The notes under the pieces are model-generated. The model did no database searches, was not told the DNA's origin, and was given only the letters and a program-made list of their open reading frames with translations. Positions 44,503 to 53,707 of a stretch of 64,000 nt of DNA are shown here, in pieces. The DNA comes from Nocardia ninae NBRC 108245. GTDB taxonomy: Bacteria; Actinomycetota; Actinomycetes; Mycobacteriales; Mycobacteriaceae. How positions within the stretch are numbered: position 1 is the first letter of the stretch; each line of letters starts with the position of its first letter. The DNA lies in NCBI RefSeq assembly GCF_007990755.1, contig NZ_BJXA01000022.1, forward strand, positions 1-64,000. The letters run 5' to 3'. The translations under genes and the position numbers were made by a program.

Positions 44503-45006
44503 TCAGCGCTGGGCGGGAACCGGCATCACCCCGCGCGGGACGACGCGCACGAACGCGTCGGGATGCGCGGCAGCGATTTTCGATTCCGGATCCTTGCAGC
44601 CGACCGTGACATCACCGATCGGCGCCGCGGAAAACGTCCACACCGTCATCCAGTCCTTGCCATTCACCGATTCGGTCTTTTTCACGTCCGAGGACCGCAA
44701 GTCTTCGTTCCGGCCGGAACTGTCGACCACCGTGCAGCGCAACTCATTTGCGGCCTGTCCCCAGTCGGCGGGCACCCGAATATCCATCACGGCGTCGGCG
44801 GGTACGGCGACTTTTTTGGTCTCGCCGAGCGCGATCCGCACGCCGCCGCCGGTTTCGCTGTCGTCGCCGGAAGCCGGTGTGGTCTCGGGCGAACTGGAGG
44901 TCGCCGCGTTACTCGAGGAAGTCGATTCTTGGCTCGCCGACTTGTCGTCGGAGCACCCCGCTACGAGTGCGACCAGCGCCGGAACCAACACCCAGATCAG
45001 TTTCAC
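44503..45006 (-). CDS. Putative lipoprotein, unknown function
   Basis: 167 residues. The signal peptide KLIWVLVPALVALVAGC ends in a lipobox with Cys18, followed by a Ser/Thr-rich linker (about 19-50) and a compact domain of about 115 residues with a Cys pair (LRCTVVD, TVGCKDP). The start is GTG at 45006. It is exported and lipid-anchored; the role is not recognised. Confidence 0.8.
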   Translation of the reverse strand: MKLIWVLVPALVALVAGCSDDKSASQESTSSSNAATSSSPETTPASGDDSETGGGVRIALGETKKVAVPADAVMDIRVPADWGQAANELRCTVVDSSGRNEDLRSSDVKKTESVNGKDWMTVWTFSAAPIGDVTVGCKDPESKIAAAHPDAFVRVVPRGVMPVPAQR

Positions 45007-45234
45007 AGGTCAAACCCTCTCGTCGCGCCCACTCTCCAGGCGATTGGTACGGATCAGCGATCGAACACCGCGGTGTGCGCATCCTGACCACGTGCACGCC
45101 GCCAATAGACAGAGCATGACAACTTCGGAGTCGAATGGAGACTACACGCGCCCGAAAACCGCCAATTTATTCGGTAATTTGCCGGAGTAATGTTGGCTCG
45201 TTCGTTGTCCGCATTACCCACGGAGACTCGCCTG

Positions 45235-46005
45235 ATGACTTCACCTGTCGTGTTCCACGCGGTCGAAATTTCCCTGCCCGACGGCACCGCCGAGGCCTAC
45301 TTCGCCCATCCCGACGACGGCGCGAGGCATCCGGGTCTGCTGTTCTACCCCGATGCGTTCGGCCTGCGGCCGTGGTTGCGCGAGATGGTGGAAACCATTG
45401 CGGCGCACGGATTCGCCGTGCTCGCGCCGAACATCTTCTACCGGTCCGGTCGCGCACCGGTCCTGCCCATGCCCGACTTCGGCGAGCCGGAGGCCCAGGC
45501 GGAGTTCTTCACCGCGTTGGCTCCGATACGCGAAGCCCTCACCCCCGACAAGGCCATGCAGGACGCGCACGGCTACCTCACCTGGCTGTCCGGCAACGAG
45601 CTGGTGGCGCCGGGGGCGCTCGCGACGACGGGCTACTGCATGGGCGGCAGGCTCGCCCTGCGCACCGCGGCGACATTCGGTGCACAGGTGGCCGCCGCGG
45701 CCAGCTTCCACGGTGGTTTCCTCGCCGCCGACGACCGGCCGGACAGCCCGCACCACAACGCGGCCGACATCACCGCCGAACTGTTCATCGCGCACGCCGA
45801 CCACGACTCGTCCATGCCGCCGGAGCAGATCGCCCATCTCGAAGAGGCCCTCGACAAGGCCGGCGTGCGCTACACGTCGGTCACGTATCCGGACGCCGCA
45901 CACGGTTTCACCATGCGGGATACGCCCGTCTACCAGGAGGACGCATATCAGCGTCACCTGCACGATCTCCTGGCGTTGCTCCGTCGCGCCTTCGACGCGG
46001 AATAA
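45235..46005 (+). CDS. Dienelactone hydrolase family protein
   Basis: 256 residues from the ATG at 45235, with GGAGA upstream; the frame to 45190 has no site. Cys135 in GYCMGG is the nucleophile of the dienelactone hydrolase class, in place of Ser. HADHDSSMPPEQ carries the Asp and DAAHGFTM the His. It hydrolyses enol-lactones or related esters; the substrate is unknown. Confidence 0.9.
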   Translation: MTSPVVFHAVEISLPDGTAEAYFAHPDDGARHPGLLFYPDAFGLRPWLREMVETIAAHGFAVLAPNIFYRSGRAPVLPMPDFGEPEAQAEFFTALAPIREALTPDKAMQDAHGYLTWLSGNELVAPGALATTGYCMGGRLALRTAATFGAQVAAAASFHGGFLAADDRPDSPHHNAADITAELFIAHADHDSSMPPEQIAHLEEALDKAGVRYTSVTYPDAAHGFTMRDTPVYQEDAYQRHLHDLLALLRRAFDAE

Positions 46006-46165
46006 AGGCCCTATCATCCGATGTTTCGGCTGGAGGCGGTATCGACTCCAGCCACGGGCCGGACTGTGCCGTCACACGACCGACCGGCCGGTTTACGGGG
46101 GGCGTTATCCCCGGAACCGCTGGTTCCGCATAGTGTTGTCGGCAGGCGATCATCGGGAGGACCAC

Positions 46166-46225
46166 ATGGCCGAGCTGGTGTGGATGGAGGAACGCGACGG
46201 CGGGGCGGAGTATCCGCGTGGCTGA
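46166..46225 (+). CDS. Possible 19-residue leader peptide
   Basis: ATG at 46166 follows GGGAGG (46155-46160) at ideal spacing and encodes MAELVWMEERDGGAEYPRG before a TGA. It overlaps the start of the next gene by eight bases. The next gene itself has no ribosome site, so translation of this short frame may be coupled to it. Confidence 0.4.
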   Translation: MAELVWMEERDGGAEYPRG

Positions 46226-47609
46226 CGAACGGGGCGCGGCCGCCGCGACGCAGCGCTACTCGGCCTTTACCGGGTACCGCCAAGCTGCCCTCACGACCAC
46301 CACCACGACCCGGCCTGTCTTCATCGGCGTCGCACTGATCGTCAGCGTGCTACTGGTGTACGCGGCGCATCCGGCGGCGCAGGAGGGGCCCGATCACGCG
46401 TGGTTCCTCGGTATCGCGGTGGCCGGCGTCTTCGTGGCCCGCGGCCTGCATCTGCGGCGCCCGATCACCCTGCCGCACTTCACGGTCGCCATCTTGGTGC
46501 TGGCGATCGCCCATCTCGCCTACCGCGCGCAACATCCCTCCTACGGCTTCGTGCTGCTCGCCGCCAGCGGTTTCATCCTGGTGCTGCCGCAGTCGAGCAA
46601 GCCGCAGCCCGAACAGCTCTATCGCGTCGCCGAACTGGTCGGCCGCACCGAACGCGACCCGCTCGCTCCGTTCGCGCTGCACTCCTCGAAAACCTATTTC
46701 TTCAACGCGAATTCGACCGCGGCGATCGGCTACCGGACCCGCTTCGGCATCGCCGTGGTGGCGGGGGATCCGATCGGTGACCGCGCGGCGTTCCCCGAAC
46801 TGCTCACGGAGTTCTCCGATTTCGCGATCAACCAGGGCTGGCGCGTCGCGGTGCTCGGCGCCAGTCCGGCGCTGGCCGAGCTGTGGCGGCGGCGCGCGCT
46901 GGAACACCGTGGGCTGCATGCCGTCCCGATCGGCCGCGACGTGGTGATCGAGGTGGACGACTTCGCCATGGTCGGCAGGCACTATCGCAATCTGCGCCAA
47001 GCCGTCAGCCGCACCCGCAATTTCGGTGTCGCCACCGAGATCGTGGACGAGTCCGCCCTCACCGATCAGCAACGCGACGGCTTGCTCGCCATCGTCGACG
47101 AATGGGGCAGGGGCAGGCAGACGCGCGGCTTCTCGATGATCCTCGACCACCTGCTGGACGGGCGGAATCCGAACATGCTGGTGGTCATGGCCAAGGACGC
47201 GGACGGCACGCTGTCCGGCTTCCAGCGTTACGGCATGTCCAACCGCGGCCGGGAGCTGAGCCTCGACGTGCCGTGGCGGCGCAAAGATGCCCCGAACGGC
47301 CTGGACGAGCGGATGATCATCGACCTGGTCGACTACGCCCGCGAGCACGACATCCACCGGATCTCATTGGCGTTCGCGCCTTTTCCCGAGCTCTTCGCCG
47401 ACAAGCACAAGTCACGCACCGCGAAGCTCATCTATGTGCTTGTGCACCTCGGTGATCCGCTGATCCGGCTGGAGTCGCTGTACCGATTCCTGCGCAAATT
47501 CCACGCGCTGTCGGACCAGCGGTATGTGCTGATCCGCTGGCGCGAGGTCGTCATCGCCGCCGCCGCGCTGCTTACCCTGGAATTCGCACCGCACCGCCGC
47601 GAACACTGA
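46218..47609 (+). CDS. Phosphatidylglycerol lysyltransferase-like DUF2156 membrane protein
   Basis: 463 residues. Four transmembrane helices (about 33-50, 62-78, 85-101, 107-124) precede a DUF2156 domain of GNAT-like fold (about 130-455), with FGIAVVAGDPIGD, RHYRNLRQAVSR and LSFAPFPELF-like LAFAPFPELFADK. It corresponds to the lipid-aminoacylating half of MprF or mycobacterial LysX, with a shorter membrane part and no lysyl-tRNA synthetase domain. It would transfer an amino acid from tRNA to phosphatidylglycerol. The start is GTG at 46218, coupled to a tiny upstream frame. Confidence 0.85.
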   Translation: MADERGAAAATQRYSAFTGYRQAALTTTTTTRPVFIGVALIVSVLLVYAAHPAAQEGPDHAWFLGIAVAGVFVARGLHLRRPITLPHFTVAILVLAIAHLAYRAQHPSYGFVLLAASGFILVLPQSSKPQPEQLYRVAELVGRTERDPLAPFALHSSKTYFFNANSTAAIGYRTRFGIAVVAGDPIGDRAAFPELLTEFSDFAINQGWRVAVLGASPALAELWRRRALEHRGLHAVPIGRDVVIEVDDFAMVGRHYRNLRQAVSRTRNFGVATEIVDESALTDQQRDGLLAIVDEWGRGRQTRGFSMILDHLLDGRNPNMLVVMAKDADGTLSGFQRYGMSNRGRELSLDVPWRRKDAPNGLDERMIIDLVDYAREHDIHRISLAFAPFPELFADKHKSRTAKLIYVLVHLGDPLIRLESLYRFLRKFHALSDQRYVLIRWREVVIAAAALLTLEFAPHRREH

Positions 47610-47617
47610 GGAAGCCG

Positions 47618-48559
47618 ATGGAACTGACGCACACCGATATCAAAGCCGCCGTCGCCCGGGTGACCGGCCGGGTTCGGCCGGTTGCCGTCGCCTCCGCCGA
47701 CGACGGCGCGGGACAGTTGTGGTTGGCCCTGGAGTTGATGCAGCACACCGGCAGCTTCAAGGCGCGCGGCGCGCTGAATTTCCTACTGACACACCAGGAG
47801 AACGGCACGCTGCCGGATGCGGGTGTGACGATCGCCTCCGGCGGCAACGCCGGATTGGCGTGCGCGTGGGCCGCCCGCGAACAGGGTGTTCGTGCCACCG
47901 TGTTCCTGCCGACCACCGCGCCGAAGGTGAAGGTGGACCGGCTGCGCTCCGACGGCGCCGAGGTCACGCTGATCGGCACGCAGTACGCCGACGCACTCGC
48001 GGCCAGTCGCGAATTCGCCGCCACGACAGGCGCTTTGCTGTCCCATGCCTACGACAATCCGCTCATCGCCGCGGGTGCGGGCACGCTGATGGCCGAGATC
48101 CACCAGCAGCTGCCCGAGCTGGACACCGTGGTGGTCGCCGTCGGTGGTGGCGGCCTGTTCGCCGGAGTCGCCACTGCCGCAGCTCATTACGGCGTACGGA
48201 CGGTCGCGGTGGAGCCGAGGTATTGCCGTGCGCTCAACGCGTCGATCGAGGCTGGGCAGCTCGTCGACGCCGACGTCGATTCGATCGCCGCCGACTCCCT
48301 CGGGGCGCGCCGCGCCACCGAGTTGGCGCTGTATGCCGCGCAGAACTACGACGTCGTCTCGCTGCTCGTCGACGACGCGGACATCGTCGCGGCCCGCCGC
48401 GCCAGCTGGGAGGACAGCCGCCTCGCCGTCGAATACGGTGCCGCGACAGCGCTTGCCGCGGTGTTCGGCGATCAGCCCGCTTACCGGCCCGAGCCCGGCG
48501 AGCAGGTGTGCGTCGTAGCGTGTGGTGCGAATACCGACCCGTCGGATCTGGTGACATAG
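47618..48559 (+). CDS. PLP-dependent threonine/serine dehydratase-like protein
   Basis: 313 residues. The Schiff-base lysine is in GSFKARGALN; ASGGNAGLACAWAA binds the substrate carboxylate and VAVGGGGLFAG the PLP phosphate. There is no C-terminal regulatory domain, so it is the short catabolic form or a racemase relative. GAGGAAG precedes the ATG at 47618, eight bases after the previous stop, so the two genes are one operon. Confidence 0.88.
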   Translation: MELTHTDIKAAVARVTGRVRPVAVASADDGAGQLWLALELMQHTGSFKARGALNFLLTHQENGTLPDAGVTIASGGNAGLACAWAAREQGVRATVFLPTTAPKVKVDRLRSDGAEVTLIGTQYADALAASREFAATTGALLSHAYDNPLIAAGAGTLMAEIHQQLPELDTVVVAVGGGGLFAGVATAAAHYGVRTVAVEPRYCRALNASIEAGQLVDADVDSIAADSLGARRATELALYAAQNYDVVSLLVDDADIVAARRASWEDSRLAVEYGAATALAAVFGDQPAYRPEPGEQVCVVACGANTDPSDLVT

Positions 48560-48701
48560 GCGCCACTACTCCACTCGGTCCCAGGCCGTCGGTCGCGCGA
48601 CCGAAGACGCTGCGGACGACCGTTGCTCCCTCAGATTTCCGGCGAACACCAGCGCGCGGCGCTACGCTCGTACCGTCTTCGATCCCGACGGAAGCACTTC
48701 C

Positions 48702-49247
48702 ATGGCGCTCGCATCCCGCATGGTTCCCCTCGGTACCCCGGCACCGGACTTCACCCTGCCCGACCTCGATCAGCAGACGCACTCGCGCGCGGACTTCGAA
48801 AACGGGCGCGGTCTGCTGGTCGTCTTCGCATCGAACCACTGCCCCTACGTCAAGCATCTCGAGTCGGCGCTCGGCGCGCTCGTCGACTCGCTGCCCGTAC
48901 CGACTGTGGCGGTCTGCACCAACGACGCAGCCGCTTACCCCGACGACGCCCCGGTCCACCTGCGGGACCAGGCTATTCGCGCAGGTTGGACGTTCCCCTA
49001 CCTGATCGATGAGTCGCAGGAGGTCGGCCGCGCCTTCCAGGCCGCGTGCACGCCCGACTTCTTCCTCTACGACGCGTCCCTCGCGCTCGCCTACCGCGGC
49101 GCCTTCGACGAATCCACGCCCGGTAACGGTAAGCCGTTGACCGGCAACGATTTACGGGCCGCGATCGAAACCGTGCTGGACGGGAAGCCGGTGCCGGAAC
49201 CACACCGGCCCAGCATGGGCTGCTCGATCAAGTGGCGGACCGGCTGA
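48702..49247 (+). CDS. Thioredoxin-fold AhpC/TSA-like protein
   Basis: 181 residues. GTPAPDFTLPDLDQ begins the fold, and SNHCPYVKH puts the reactive cysteine at Cys47 in the place of the peroxiredoxin CP or thioredoxin CxxC. TPDFFLYDASLALAYRG has the cis-Pro. The NHCPYVKH subfamily is uncharacterised as far as I know. No signal peptide is present, so it is cytosolic. Confidence 0.88.
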   Translation: MALASRMVPLGTPAPDFTLPDLDQQTHSRADFENGRGLLVVFASNHCPYVKHLESALGALVDSLPVPTVAVCTNDAAAYPDDAPVHLRDQAIRAGWTFPYLIDESQEVGRAFQAACTPDFFLYDASLALAYRGAFDESTPGNGKPLTGNDLRAAIETVLDGKPVPEPHRPSMGCSIKWRTG

Positions 49248-49336
49248 AACACCCGCGACAAGCGGCGCCGAGTAGGCGAAAATATCGCAAGACAACGTCA
49301 CAGGGCCTGACAAGTCCGACGAAAGGGGTGGGGACG

Positions 49337-50260
49337 TTGGCAACTATCGTCCTTGTACACGGCATCGCACAGGAGCAAGCGGCGGCCGACACGCTGGAAA
49401 CCCAATGGCTGCCGGGACTGGCGGGCGGGGTGCGCAATCACGGCGACAACGAACTCGCCGATCGCCTCTGGCGCAACGGCCTGCCCGGCGACATCTCGAC
49501 CCGAATGGCGTACTACGGCAACAAGTTCTTGGCCAAGGGCGCCCAGGGCACCGCGGTGGGCGACCTCGACGACGAGCAGCTCGAGCTCATGGAGCAGCTC
49601 GCCGAGGTGTGGTTGGCCAACGCCGCCGAGCACGCGGGCGACCAGCGCGACCGGGCGACCGCCCAGCGGCTGACCGCCGTACCGCCGCCGGACGCCCGGC
49701 CGCAGGGCGTCAAAGCCGCACTGCGCCCGGCACTCAACGCGCTGGTCCGGCTGCGCTGGTTCGCGCCGTTCGGCGTCGGGCTCGCCGAGAAGTTCGTGGT
49801 GCGCGCGCTTTCCCAGGTCAGCCGCTACTTCACCGACGACGAGGTGCGCGAGTACGCCCAGCAGCAGGTGCTCGCCCACGTAGGTCCCGACACCAAGCTC
49901 GTCATCGCGCATTCCCTCGGCTCGGTCGTCGCCTACGAGGCGCTGCACCGGGTCGACCAGGAGGTCACCCTGCTGACCATGGGCTCGCCCCTCGGCCTGC
50001 GCACCGTCATCTACGACCGGCTCCGCCCGCAGCCGTCCACCGTCCCCAAATCCGTGGGCAACTGGTACAACCTGGTCGACCGCGACGACCTGGTCGCCGC
50101 CCACCTCGACCTGGCCCCGTACTTCCCGCCGTTCCCCGGCTCGGACGTCACTCCGATCACCGAAGAGCCCCTGGACAACGGTGCGAGCCCGCACGACTCC
50201 ACGCACTACCTGACCAAGGCGATCACCGGCGGCATCGTCTCCAAAGCGCTGGCAGGCTAA
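49337..50260 (+). CDS. Alpha/beta-hydrolase-fold protein
   Basis: 307 residues from TTG 49337, chosen because GAAAGGGG (49321-49328) lies eight bases before it and the fold starts at once with TIVLVHGIAQEQ. Ser193 in AHSLGSVVAYEAL is the nucleophile. LVDRDDLVAAHLDL and SPHDSTHYL are likely to hold the acid and His. A long helical lid (about 60-170) separates the first strand from the nucleophile. Substrate unknown. The longer frame from 49232 would overlap the upstream gene. Confidence 0.75.
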   Translation: MATIVLVHGIAQEQAAADTLETQWLPGLAGGVRNHGDNELADRLWRNGLPGDISTRMAYYGNKFLAKGAQGTAVGDLDDEQLELMEQLAEVWLANAAEHAGDQRDRATAQRLTAVPPPDARPQGVKAALRPALNALVRLRWFAPFGVGLAEKFVVRALSQVSRYFTDDEVREYAQQQVLAHVGPDTKLVIAHSLGSVVAYEALHRVDQEVTLLTMGSPLGLRTVIYDRLRPQPSTVPKSVGNWYNLVDRDDLVAAHLDLAPYFPPFPGSDVTPITEEPLDNGASPHDSTHYLTKAITGGIVSKALAG

Positions 50261-50352
50261 CGCCTTCGACGTTCTCCCCAGCCCGGTCGGCAAACCGGCC
50301 ACCGAGCCGGTTTCCCGCAACCTGCACTCGATGGCACCCACTTGATTTAAAC

Positions 50353-50371
50353 ATACGTACGCACGTATTGT
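50353..50371 (+). promoter_or_regulatory. Palindromic operator over a leaderless promoter
   Basis: ATACGT (50353-50358) and ACGTAT (50363-50368) form a palindrome around ACGC. The -10-like TATTGT (50366-50371) overlaps its right arm and ends six bases before the ATG at 50378. A repressor bound here would block the start site. The surrounding bases are distinctly AT-rich. Confidence 0.5.
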
Positions 50372-50377
50372 TTGTTC

Positions 50378-51091
50378 ATGACCCTGGCTAGCCCCACCAC
50401 CGAAGAGACCGATCCGTTCTGCCTCCCTCCCCTGGAGGCCGCAGCGCTGCTCTTCGACGCACCCTGGCAACGGTTTGCCGTCATCGGCGACAGCCTCTCC
50501 GCGGGCACCGGCGATCCGACACCGGGATACGCGACCCTCGGCTGGCCCGACCGCGTTGCCGATGTCCTACGCCGCGTGCGGCCAGACCTGGCCTATCTCA
50601 ACACTGCGATGGTCGGGGCAACCACCATGGAAACCCTGCGGCACCAAGCGGATCGGATGCGTGAATTCGCCCCCGACCTACTACACCTACCCTCCGGCGC
50701 GAACGATATCGTCCGCCGCACACCAGATTTCGACGAGATCGAGCAGATTCTGCGGGACATGTACCGGTTGGCGGCAGGCACGGGCGCCCGGCTGACCACG
50801 TTCACCCTCGGCAAAGCCTATGTCGTACCGGTCTTTCCGGACTTTCGTGACCGAGTCCGCCGACTCAACGACATCATCCGCACGCTGGCCGCGGAGTTCG
50901 ACGCCACGGTGATCGACATGTGGAGCCACCCATTGAACGATCGCCCGAACCTGTTGAGCGCGGACGGCATTCACTTCACCACCGCAGGCCAGGCGGTCCT
51001 GGCCTGCGAGGTCGTCAGACAGCTCGCACACCTGCTCGACACCCCCGTGCCGCGGGCCGTACCGGACGGCCCGCGGCGGATCACCTACTGA
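50378..51091 (+). CDS. SGNH/GDSL-family hydrolase
   Basis: 237 residues. Block I is IGDSLSAG (nucleophile Ser39), block III is PSGANDI, and block V is DGIHFTTAG with the catalytic His. The set is complete for an SGNH esterase. No signal peptide is present. The start has no Shine-Dalgarno but a TANNNT element six bases upstream. Its last seven bases overlap the convergent reductase gene. Confidence 0.88.
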   Translation: MTLASPTTEETDPFCLPPLEAAALLFDAPWQRFAVIGDSLSAGTGDPTPGYATLGWPDRVADVLRRVRPDLAYLNTAMVGATTMETLRHQADRMREFAPDLLHLPSGANDIVRRTPDFDEIEQILRDMYRLAAGTGARLTTFTLGKAYVVPVFPDFRDRVRRLNDIIRTLAAEFDATVIDMWSHPLNDRPNLLSADGIHFTTAGQAVLACEVVRQLAHLLDTPVPRAVPDGPRRITY

Positions 51092-51699
51092 TCCGCTTGC
51101 GGCAGGTTGGCTTTCGCTTCCTCGTAGCCGCCGGTGGGCGCGGCCTCGTCCTTGGTGTAGACCAGGTGCAGCACGCCGGTGGTGAAGGTTTCCGAGGAGA
51201 GCAGCCGCAGCGGCAGCGTCGTGTCCCGATCCTCGAACAGCCGCAGACCCTTGCCCACCACGATGGGGTGCACCAGCAGATGCAGTTCGTCCAGCAGCCC
51301 GGCGTCGAGCAGCTGGCGGACGACGGAGACCGACCCGCTCATGGCGATATCGCCGCCCGGCTCGTTCTTCAGCGCGGTCACCGCCTCGATCAGCTCGCCC
51401 TTCAACACCTCCGAATTGCGCCAGGTGAGGTCGAGATCCTGATGCGAAACGACGATCTTGCGGGCATCGCCGAACGACTTGGCCATCTCCGCGTCCTCAC
51501 CACCCGCGGTTTCCCGGTCCGGCCAGGCCGCCGCGAAACCCTCGTAGGTGACGCGACCGAGCAGCATCGTGTCGGCGTTGCCCATCTGCGCGGTGACCGC
51601 CACGCCCATCTCGTCGTTGAAGTACGGGAAGTGCCAGTCCTGCGGATCGGCGACCACGCCGTCGAGGGCGGCGAACAAGCCTGCGGTGATTTTCCTCAT
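51085..51699 (-). CDS. Dihydrofolate-reductase-fold (RibD C-terminal) protein
   Basis: 204 residues. GLFAALDGVVADPQDW, DTMLLGRVTYEGFAAAWPD, GDIAMSGSVSVVRQLLDAGL and HPIVVGKGLRLFED are the signatures of the RibD C-terminal/YyaP-type reductases. These bind NADPH; the substrate of stand-alone members is generally unknown. It is followed on the same strand by the methyltransferase and GlxA-type genes upstream. Confidence 0.88.
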   Translation of the reverse strand: MRKITAGLFAALDGVVADPQDWHFPYFNDEMGVAVTAQMGNADTMLLGRVTYEGFAAAWPDRETAGGEDAEMAKSFGDARKIVVSHQDLDLTWRNSEVLKGELIEAVTALKNEPGGDIAMSGSVSVVRQLLDAGLLDELHLLVHPIVVGKGLRLFEDRDTTLPLRLLSSETFTTGVLHLVYTKDEAAPTGGYEEAKANLPQADQ

Positions 51700-51776
51700 C
51701 GTCCAACTCCTGGATCAGTAGTGCCTGTGTTGCCTGATCTGACGGGGTGGCGATCGAAAAATCATCGGCCTGCGGC

Positions 51777-52493
51777 TCAGACCCGTTCGGCCTCCACCAC
51801 CCAGATGGGCAGCAGCATAGAGCCGTCCTCGTCGTACTCGAGTTGTACGCCGTCGCGTGCGAAGACCTCCTGCAACGTCGGGGTCGGTTTGATCGCGGTG
51901 AGCTTGCCGCGGCGGAACTCGGTGAGTTGCCAATCCGGGGCGCGGAAGGCGGTGCGCAGTTCGTCCTCGGCGATCGCGTACGGGGCGTAGGAGTCGCTGT
52001 ATTCGGCTTCACAGAAACAGAATTGGATCAACCGCCCGCCGGGCCGGAGCACTCGGTGCAGCGCCGCCACGTACTCCTTGCGCTGTTCCAGATCCAGGCA
52101 ATGGGCGAGGGCACTGCTGACGACGGTGTCGAACCGGTTGTCGTAGCCGGCGAGCACCGTCGCGTCCGCGACGGCGAACGACGCCGCCACACCACTTTCC
52201 GCCGCCCGGGCGCGGGCCGCCTCGATCGCCGTCGGCGCGAAATCCAACCCGGTGACCCGGTAGCCGAGGCCGGCCAGATAAACACTGGTATCCCCTCGGC
52301 CGCAACCGATGTCGAGCACATCGCCGGTGATCCGGCCCGCCTGCTCGAACTCGACGAGCAGCGGTTGCGGCCGGTCGATCTCCCAGGGGAGCCGGTCCAT
52401 GGTCACGCCCTCGAAGGGGGTCCCGCTGCTGTAGGCATGTTCGTAATCGATCGTCGATGGGACGACTCGGGGTGTTCCGTCATTCTCGGTCAT
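51777..52493 (-). CDS. Class I SAM-dependent methyltransferase
   Basis: 238 residues. DVLDIGCGRGDTSVYLAGLG is SAM motif I and VTGLDFAPTAIEAARAR is motif II. FDTVVSSALAHCL follows, and RPGGRLIQFCFCE is motif IV. The small-molecule methyltransferase type fits, but the substrate is not evident. It ends 78 bases before the reductase gene on the same strand. Confidence 0.88.
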   Translation of the reverse strand: MTENDGTPRVVPSTIDYEHAYSSGTPFEGVTMDRLPWEIDRPQPLLVEFEQAGRITGDVLDIGCGRGDTSVYLAGLGYRVTGLDFAPTAIEAARARAAESGVAASFAVADATVLAGYDNRFDTVVSSALAHCLDLEQRKEYVAALHRVLRPGGRLIQFCFCEAEYSDSYAPYAIAEDELRTAFRAPDWQLTEFRRGKLTAIKPTPTLQEVFARDGVQLEYDEDGSMLLPIWVVEAERV

Positions 52494-52564
52494 AGCTAAC
52501 CTGTCCCTCGCCTTGATGGTGGATCGGGATTCGACGGATGAATTCTATCGAGAAACGGAGCGCG

Positions 52565-53554
52565 TCACTCCGGTTGACGTGACATGCTTCCGCGCTGGTC
52601 AGCCGTCGATTGCGGCCCGTGAAAGGCGGCACGATAGCTGTGCGGGTTGGTGCCGACGACCCGCTTGAACCGATCCCGGAACGCGGTCGGCGACCCGAAG
52701 CCGACCTGCCCCGCGATCCGGTCCACCGGGTGACCGGTCGATTCGAGCAGGTACTGCGCCTGGCGAATGCGGGCGCGGAGCAGCCACTGCAACGGCGTTG
52801 TCCCCGTCTGTTCGCGGAAGCGGCGGTTGAGCGTGCGGGTGCTCATCCCGGCCTGCGCGGCGATGTCCTCCAGGGTCAGGTCCTTCGCGAAATTGTCCTG
52901 GAGCCAACGGGTTATCGGTTCCAGCGCCGAGCCACGCGGGGTCGGCGGCTGGTCGTGCACGATGAACTGCGCTTGTCCCCCTTCACGTTCCAGCGGGACG
53001 ACCGAGAGGCGGGCCGCGTCGGCGGCGATCGCGGAGCCGTGATCGCGGCGAATCAGGTGCAGGCACAGGTCGATTCCCGCGGCGGCCCCCGCCGAGGTGA
53101 GCAGCTGACCGTTGTCCACATAGAGCACCTCCGGATCGACATCGATGGCGGGGTAGCGAGCCGCGAACTCGGTGGCGGCGGCCCAGTGCGTGGTCGCGCG
53201 TTGTCCGTCGAGCAGGCCGGTGGCGGCGAGGACGAAGGCGCCGACGCAGATCGAGGCGATGCGAGTGCCCGCGGCGGCCGCCTGCCGCAGCGCGTCGAGC
53301 ACGTCGTCGGCGACCGGCAACATCGGATCGGCGCGGCCGGGCACGATGATCGTGTCCGCGTCGGCCAGTGCCGTCAGGTCGAACGGTGGTTGCAGTGTGA
53401 ACGCGCCGGCGTCCACCGTCGGCGCGGCGCCGCAGACCCGCACCCGATACGCGGGCCGTCCGTCGGGCAGCCTGGCGCAGCCGAACACGTCGATGGGCGT
53501 CGTGAGGTCGGAGGGGATGACCCGGTCCAGTGCGAGAACAGCCACCACATGCAT
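52565..53554 (-). CDS. GlxA-type AraC regulator with DJ-1/PfpI domain
   Basis: 329 residues. An N-terminal DJ-1/PfpI domain (about 1-185) with IASICVGAFVLAATGLLDGQRATTHW holds the nucleophile-elbow Cys. A C-terminal double HTH (about 215-315) contains LEDIAAQAGMSTRTLNRRFREQ and VDRIAGQVGFGSPTAFRDRFKR. Such proteins sense small molecules by the DJ-1 fold. It is divergent from the small membrane protein at 53708, a plausible target. Confidence 0.93.
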   Translation of the reverse strand: MHVVAVLALDRVIPSDLTTPIDVFGCARLPDGRPAYRVRVCGAAPTVDAGAFTLQPPFDLTALADADTIIVPGRADPMLPVADDVLDALRQAAAAGTRIASICVGAFVLAATGLLDGQRATTHWAAATEFAARYPAIDVDPEVLYVDNGQLLTSAGAAAGIDLCLHLIRRDHGSAIAADAARLSVVPLEREGGQAQFIVHDQPPTPRGSALEPITRWLQDNFAKDLTLEDIAAQAGMSTRTLNRRFREQTGTTPLQWLLRARIRQAQYLLESTGHPVDRIAGQVGFGSPTAFRDRFKRVVGTNPHSYRAAFHGPQSTADQRGSMSRQPE

Positions 53555-53707
53555 GGCACCATGCTAGGTCGCTGGCAGATTCGCGCCAATAGCGATGAGC
53601 TGGTCATATCGTCCGAAGCACGAGCTCAGAGCGTTTGGCCAGAATCGACCGGTGTATGGCAGTTTCGCCTATTCCTCGCCGATTGGATCGCGGCTAATCT
53701 CGCCGCT

